A DNA stretch of 9,057 nt. Origin: Bacteriovoracaceae bacterium UBA1018. Its GTDB lineage: Bacteria > Bdellovibrionota > UBA1018. The notes below the pieces were generated by a model, which ran no database searches, was not told where the DNA came from, and saw only the letters and a program-made list of their open reading frames with translations. Location of the stretch: the NCBI GenBank assembly GCA_002291495.1, contig DBAE01000167.1, positions 6,951 to 16,007 of the forward strand, read 5' to 3'. Each line of letters begins with the position of its first letter. Within the stretch, counting starts at the first letter, position 1. Shown here one piece after another: positions 6,048 to 9,057 of this stretch. Position numbers and translations under genes: made by a program.

Positions 6048-7273
6048 AATGCTCCCTTTCTTTTATTTTGGACTCCCGCACGATCTTTCTTCAGATGAAG
6101 GAGGATGATTAACAAAGTAAATATGGGTAATAGAACCCATCTCGAATCTCTTTCGACAAGATATGGATTAAAAGAATCGAGGCCCATGGCACTCAGGTCC
6201 ACAGCTTGCTCAGTCTCACCTTCACTCTCTTGGGCTGTTTTTCTCTGTGCAGCTGGTGAGCGGCCATTATCCTCACTTGAAACAGTAACTTCTTGTTCAA
6301 CTTGCATAGCGTCTTGAGCAAACGCTGGTGGAATTAAAGTCGGCATGGCTAAGAACGAAAAGGAGATCGCAATAAGAATAGTCGATACTGCACCCCAGAT
6401 CGACTGAAACACACCATTCCAATAAGGGACTTTTTGTCGATCAATTGCTGCCATGGCCGGTGCCTGAGTTAACTGTGCAAAGTTCGGCATGGACTCCTCC
6501 CAGCCAGACACAAAAAGCGCTGTCGAGAGTGCGTCTGCATCTGTAGCGGAAGTACAGGCAACAAGAGCGCTTTGCAATTTATTGGGGACTTCAACTTCCG
6601 GACCTTTGCTTCGAGGATCTAAAATGTGATTGCCTTTGACTTCGGTTCCAGAAACACCAATTGCAATGGGTCTACCTGTACTATGCTGAAACTTTAATCC
6701 CAGCCTCTCGCCCTGCTCAGATCGCTCCCAACTCCACGCCCAATCCCAAGGCTCACCCGGAGCTGAGAAGCCTGAAAAAAACATACTCGATCCGCCGCCA
6801 TCCAGTAAAAAGTCAGTAAATCCGTTTTGTTCGATCAGCTTGCGAACTTGATCCAGAGCGTAGCCTTTGCCGATTGCTCCAAATCCTACATGCACACCTG
6901 GGTCGGTTCTTTGGACTGACTCACGGGTCCATTTGATTAATTCTGTCGATTGCCCTGATTGAACGTTCACGCTTTTTGCCGTGCAAGAAAACGCGCCAGC
7001 GCTGAGCTTTCTGAGTGCCTCAGATCGTTCAAGTACTTCAAACACTGTCATAGAAATTGGGACACTGGTACCCGGTTCTGAGTGGTTAAGGCGATAAATG
7101 GGGCTTGTAGGAATATACTCACTCAGTTCTGTTTCAATCTTGTCTATTAAGGCATGGCAATCCATCAAGACCGAATCAGCGCGGTGCGCATCACTGCGCT
7201 CACAACTAATCGTCAATTTGAATGTCGTAGCCATATGGTTTTGCGCAAGGCGCACATGAACCCATTCTGCCAT
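6044..7273 (-). CDS. apbE: ApbE-family FAD:protein FMN transferase with a two-helix C-terminal membrane extension
   Basis: This is a 409-residue protein from the ATG at 7273; a TTG at 7303 would add ten residues. Numbering from the ATG, residues about 14-260 form the ApbE domain, which moves FMN from FAD to a Thr/Ser of target proteins. Visible motifs are MATTFKLT (14-21), VGFGAIGKGYALD (129-141), LLDGGGSS (157-164), SGTEVKGNHILDP (208-220) and TSATDADALST (241-251), whose last Asp and Thr (247, 251) fit the Mg-binding pair. The common Asp of the G.FDPT region is replaced (AFSCT). No signal peptide or lipobox is present, unlike most periplasmic ApbE. The extension has a helix (about 289-312) ending in a signal-peptidase-like PAFAQ, an acidic linker, and a second helix (about 378-394) followed by a basic tail, so the catalytic domain is predicted cytoplasmic. 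A TACAAT hexamer at 7286-7281 could be the -10 of a nearly leaderless transcript. It is the first gene of the flavinylation operon. Confidence 0.85.
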   Translation of the reverse strand: MAEWVHVRLAQNHMATTFKLTISCERSDAHRADSVLMDCHALIDKIETELSEYIPTSPIYRLNHSEPGTSVPISMTVFEVLERSEALRKLSAGAFSCTAKSVNVQSGQSTELIKWTRESVQRTDPGVHVGFGAIGKGYALDQVRKLIEQNGFTDFLLDGGGSSMFFSGFSAPGEPWDWAWSWERSEQGERLGLKFQHSTGRPIAIGVSGTEVKGNHILDPRSKGPEVEVPNKLQSALVACTSATDADALSTALFVSGWEESMPNFAQLTQAPAMAAIDRQKVPYWNGVFQSIWGAVSTILIAISFSFLAMPTLIPPAFAQDAMQVEQEVTVSSEDNGRSPAAQRKTAQESEGETEQAVDLSAMGLDSFNPYLVERDSRWVLLPIFTLLIILLHLKKDRAGVQNKRKGAL

Positions 7274-7356
7274 TTGTCTAATTGTATATGAGTCTAGCGA
7301 CAAACCGAAAAAAAAGTTTTGGTTGGCATGAGACGTTTTTTAAATAACTATTATAA

Positions 7357-7896
7357 ATGATGAAGAAAAGAGTAGGTACCTTTCTGCTAGAGAAAGGACT
7401 TTTGACACCTAAACAGCTTGAGGATGTGCTTTCTTACGGAAAGAAGCATTCTCTACGCGTAGGTGATGCCGCAATTGAACTGGGATTACTCTCTCACAAT
7501 GATCTAGCCAAAGTATTTGGTCCCAGTCACAAATTTGACTTCTTTTACATGGACTATCGATATCTCCCAAAACAGACGCGAGATCTCTTTCCAATTGAGT
7601 TCATGCTCAAACACGGTGTTATTCCACTCGGTTTCAAAACAGAATGGAAGTTTTTCAAAAAGAAACGGTACCTCAATCTTGGGTTGCTCGCTCCTGAGCG
7701 TCAAGAGTCTGTCATTCAAGCTGAAACGATTGCAAAAGAACGACTCGCAAATCTCTACGGGACAAAAGTATTTTTAGTCCTAGCTGATCAATTTATTCAG
7801 ACCCTAAATCAAGCTTACAAAATTCCTACTGATCAGATCTCAACAAAAGCCACTGAAGGTTTAGACCCCATTCTAGAAATGTTTATTCAAAGCTAG
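7357..7896 (+). CDS. Stand-alone MshEN-like (GspE/PilB N-terminal) domain protein, possible cyclic-di-GMP sensor
   Basis: This is a 179-residue soluble protein made almost entirely of an MshEN/T2SSE N-terminal domain. Two copies of the RxG-x6-G-(L/I)-(L/I) repeat are present: RVGTFLLEKGLL (Arg5, Gly7, Gly14) and RVGDAAIELGLL (Arg34, Gly36, Gly43). In MshE these tandem repeats bind cyclic di-GMP. Residues 77-152 form the second lobe (LFPIEF, VIPLGF, YLNLGL, helices). No ATPase domain follows, so it is not a secretion or pilus motor; a free-standing regulator or adaptor is likely. The Gln ending each MshEN repeat is not conserved, so binding needs testing. It is divergent from apbE, shares its stop region (CTAG) with the lipoprotein gene, and is related to the protein at 2513-2914. 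ATG codons at 7357 and 7360 are both possible; no Shine-Dalgarno is seen. Confidence 0.8.
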   Translation: MMKKRVGTFLLEKGLLTPKQLEDVLSYGKKHSLRVGDAAIELGLLSHNDLAKVFGPSHKFDFFYMDYRYLPKQTRDLFPIEFMLKHGVIPLGFKTEWKFFKKKRYLNLGLLAPERQESVIQAETIAKERLANLYGTKVFLVLADQFIQTLNQAYKIPTDQISTKATEGLDPILEMFIQS

Positions 7897-8684
7897 TTTT
7901 TGTCGGCTTGAATAAAACTGTCGATATAGGCTGCCATTTGAGTGCCGGTATTAGCTTGTCCACAAGACGCACAGCCCTGGAGCACTCCTTGTCCGTGATT
8001 TGGATCCGAAGCGTTCTTTAACAAGAGAGCTTGTGAGCAAGTACCCAGAGCCTTGAGCCGACAACCTGCCTTAAGCTGATAATAAGCCGTAGTAGGCGAC
8101 TCCGTATGGGCAAATAGAGCCGAAGATTGAGTAGGAGGAGCCCCATGGCAAGATCCGCAGTTATTTTTGAGAAAGGTATAAAAACCATTCTTTGTAAATT
8201 CGTCGTACCCGGCTTGATAAAACGTAGCAGTACCTGTGCCTGTACCAAACTGAGAAGGGTCCTCTTCTTGTTCTCCAAATGTGCCGCCTGATGACTTTGC
8301 TTCTGCTACAAGTGTCGCACATTGTGGGTGGGTGCCCGCCTGGGCTTGGTTCCATTCAGTGAGCCATTGATCAATGAAACTGCCGCAACGATCAGAATGG
8401 TTACCTTTACATTTTTGATAAAGCGATCCGTTGGCCATCACTTTGAAGTCCACTCTTGGCTTCAAGTAATTGAGAGCCGCGCTTGATTCTGAGCTCCAAT
8501 CACCATGACAGTTTTTGCAAGTCGACAAGCTTCCGAAGAGATTTCTCTTAAAATAGAGTGATCCACAGTCCGCTTCTGAGCTCAACGCACGACGTGCCAT
8601 CCTGTCAGGATCATCATTAGTCAAGCCACAAGCCGTCAAAAGTGACGATATTAAAATGAGGTATAACGTTCTTCTCAGTTTCAC
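7893..8684 (-). CDS. Lipoprotein with two CxxCH haem-binding motifs, c-type-cytochrome-like
   Basis: This is a 263-residue protein starting with GTG, preceded by a strong GGGGGA ribosome site. The signal peptide ends in the lipobox LTAC with Cys19 as the lipidated residue, so the mature protein is membrane-anchored outside the cytoplasm. CKNCH (56-60) and CGSCH (176-180) are c-type haem-binding motifs; a third, CASCG (238-242), has lost its His. Each intact motif is followed about 30 residues later by a Cys-x7-Cys pair (92/100 and 208/216), suggesting an internal duplication with disulfides. A Gly/Thr-rich linker (about 147-153) separates the halves. It is likely an electron-transfer lipoprotein, though haem attachment is inferred from motifs only. 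The stop codon overlaps that of the convergent 7357 gene. It follows the 8701 gene by 16 bases and is probably co-transcribed with it. Confidence 0.8.
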   Translation of the reverse strand: MKLRRTLYLILISSLLTACGLTNDDPDRMARRALSSEADCGSLYFKRNLFGSLSTCKNCHGDWSSESSAALNYLKPRVDFKVMANGSLYQKCKGNHSDRCGSFIDQWLTEWNQAQAGTHPQCATLVAEAKSSGGTFGEQEEDPSQFGTGTGTATFYQAGYDEFTKNGFYTFLKNNCGSCHGAPPTQSSALFAHTESPTTAYYQLKAGCRLKALGTCSQALLLKNASDPNHGQGVLQGCASCGQANTGTQMAAYIDSFIQADKN

Positions 8685-8700
8685 AAATCCCCCAAAAAAC

Positions 8701-9057
8701 TTAAGTTCCCGGAATTCTGACCCTCATGACATGGTCTAATATTTTTCCTGTCCCAGCTGCTGCATTCAGAGTTGAATTAATCGCAGGAAATTTACTTGCT
8801 AAGAGGTTCCAACTCTCTTGGCCACCAAATGCTAGAATGTTTGCAAAAACCGAAAGCATTGCGAGCTCTGTTCCCCAGCCAGGAATGAGATTATCCTGAG
8901 GTCTTGCAGCTGCACCTGATGTGTTGACGTAATTAATTTGGTTCGGGGCTACAACACCTGTCGCTCCTTTTTGTCTCAATATTGCTGATGGATTTTGAGT
9001 CGGATCAACAATCGCCAAAAGCACCTGACCAAATTCACCTTTGTCGCTCACCCATAC
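8701..9057 (-). CDS. C-terminal part of an unrecognised protein (5' end outside window)
   Basis: The minus-strand frame is open from the right edge of the window to a TAA at 8703-8701, giving at least 119 residues. The GTG at 9051 is probably not the start, because the frame continues upstream of it without a stop. The visible part has modestly hydrophobic stretches (GQVLLAIVDP, LAMLSVFANILAFGG), is rich in Asn, Ala and Gly, has no cysteine, and ends in LDHVMRVRIPGT. I do not recognise the family. It lies 16 bases upstream of the haem-motif lipoprotein on the same strand, so the two are probably in one operon and may act together outside the cytoplasm. No signal peptide can be judged because the N-terminus is missing. 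Confidence 0.6.
   Translation of the reverse strand, partial: VWVSDKGEFGQVLLAIVDPTQNPSAILRQKGATGVVAPNQINYVNTSGAAARPQDNLIPGWGTELAMLSVFANILAFGGQESWNLLASKFPAINSTLNAAAGTGKILDHVMRVRIPGT

Noticed and set aside
6044..6400. C-terminal tail of apbE as a separate exported protein with its own signal peptide
   Set aside because: The frame is continuous with the ApbE domain, and there is no ribosome site or suitable start just before the hydrophobic stretch. It is kept as a fused extension.
1..9057. Mobile elements, CRISPR arrays, tRNA or rRNA genes
   Set aside because: No transposase or integrase coding, no regularly spaced repeats, and no cloverleaf or rRNA-like stretch was seen; almost all sequence is accounted for by protein genes.

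Overview
The window is a compact, gene-dense bacterial segment of moderate GC. It contains no RNA gene, insertion sequence, CRISPR array or gene-free stretch longer than about 300 bases. The mixture of genes (an Mrp/DUF971 protein, MshEN-like domains, a multi-cysteine c-type-cytochrome-like lipoprotein, a flavinylation and polyferredoxin operon) suggests a Gram-negative bacterium of the Bdellovibrionota or deltaproteobacterial type. That placement is an inference from gene content, not from a marker gene.

Layout, left to right. (1) The 3' end of an unrecognised plus-strand gene (2-454) converges on a minus-strand vapBC toxin-antitoxin pair (480-1054), which has its own promoter/operator at 1088-1123. 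(2) A strong intrinsic terminator (1143-1179) ends a minus-strand mrp gene (1184-2482). Its product has a histidine-rich N-terminus, an Mrp P-loop ATPase and a C-terminal DUF971 domain. (3) Divergent from mrp is a plus-strand two-gene unit (2513-3668): a truncated MshEN-like domain protein overlaps, by 26 bases, an FAD/NAD(P)H oxidoreductase of the ferredoxin-reductase family. (4) A minus-strand operon runs from 7273 to 3717: an ApbE flavin transferase with an unusual membrane tail, an exported FMN-binding-domain protein, a NapH-NapG-like polyferredoxin fusion, and tatA. (5) Divergent from apbE is a plus-strand protein with a full MshEN-like domain (7357-7896). (6) At the right end, on the minus strand, are an unrecognised partial gene (8701-9057) and a lipoprotein with two CxxCH haem-binding motifs (7893-8684).

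The operon at 3717-7273 is the most interesting part. ApbE, an FMN_bind protein and a NosR/NapGH-type iron-sulfur membrane protein together look like a split NosR-like conduit carrying electrons from the quinol pool or cytoplasm to periplasmic acceptors. The polyferredoxin has a twin-arginine motif in the middle of the chain, just before its C-terminal four-cluster ferredoxin domain, and a tatA gene follows directly, so Tat export of that domain is plausible. The ApbE domain has no signal peptide and is predicted to be cytoplasmic, which does not fit with its exported FMN_bind partner. Two related MshEN-like proteins next to redox genes hint at cyclic-di-GMP-linked control of this redox module.
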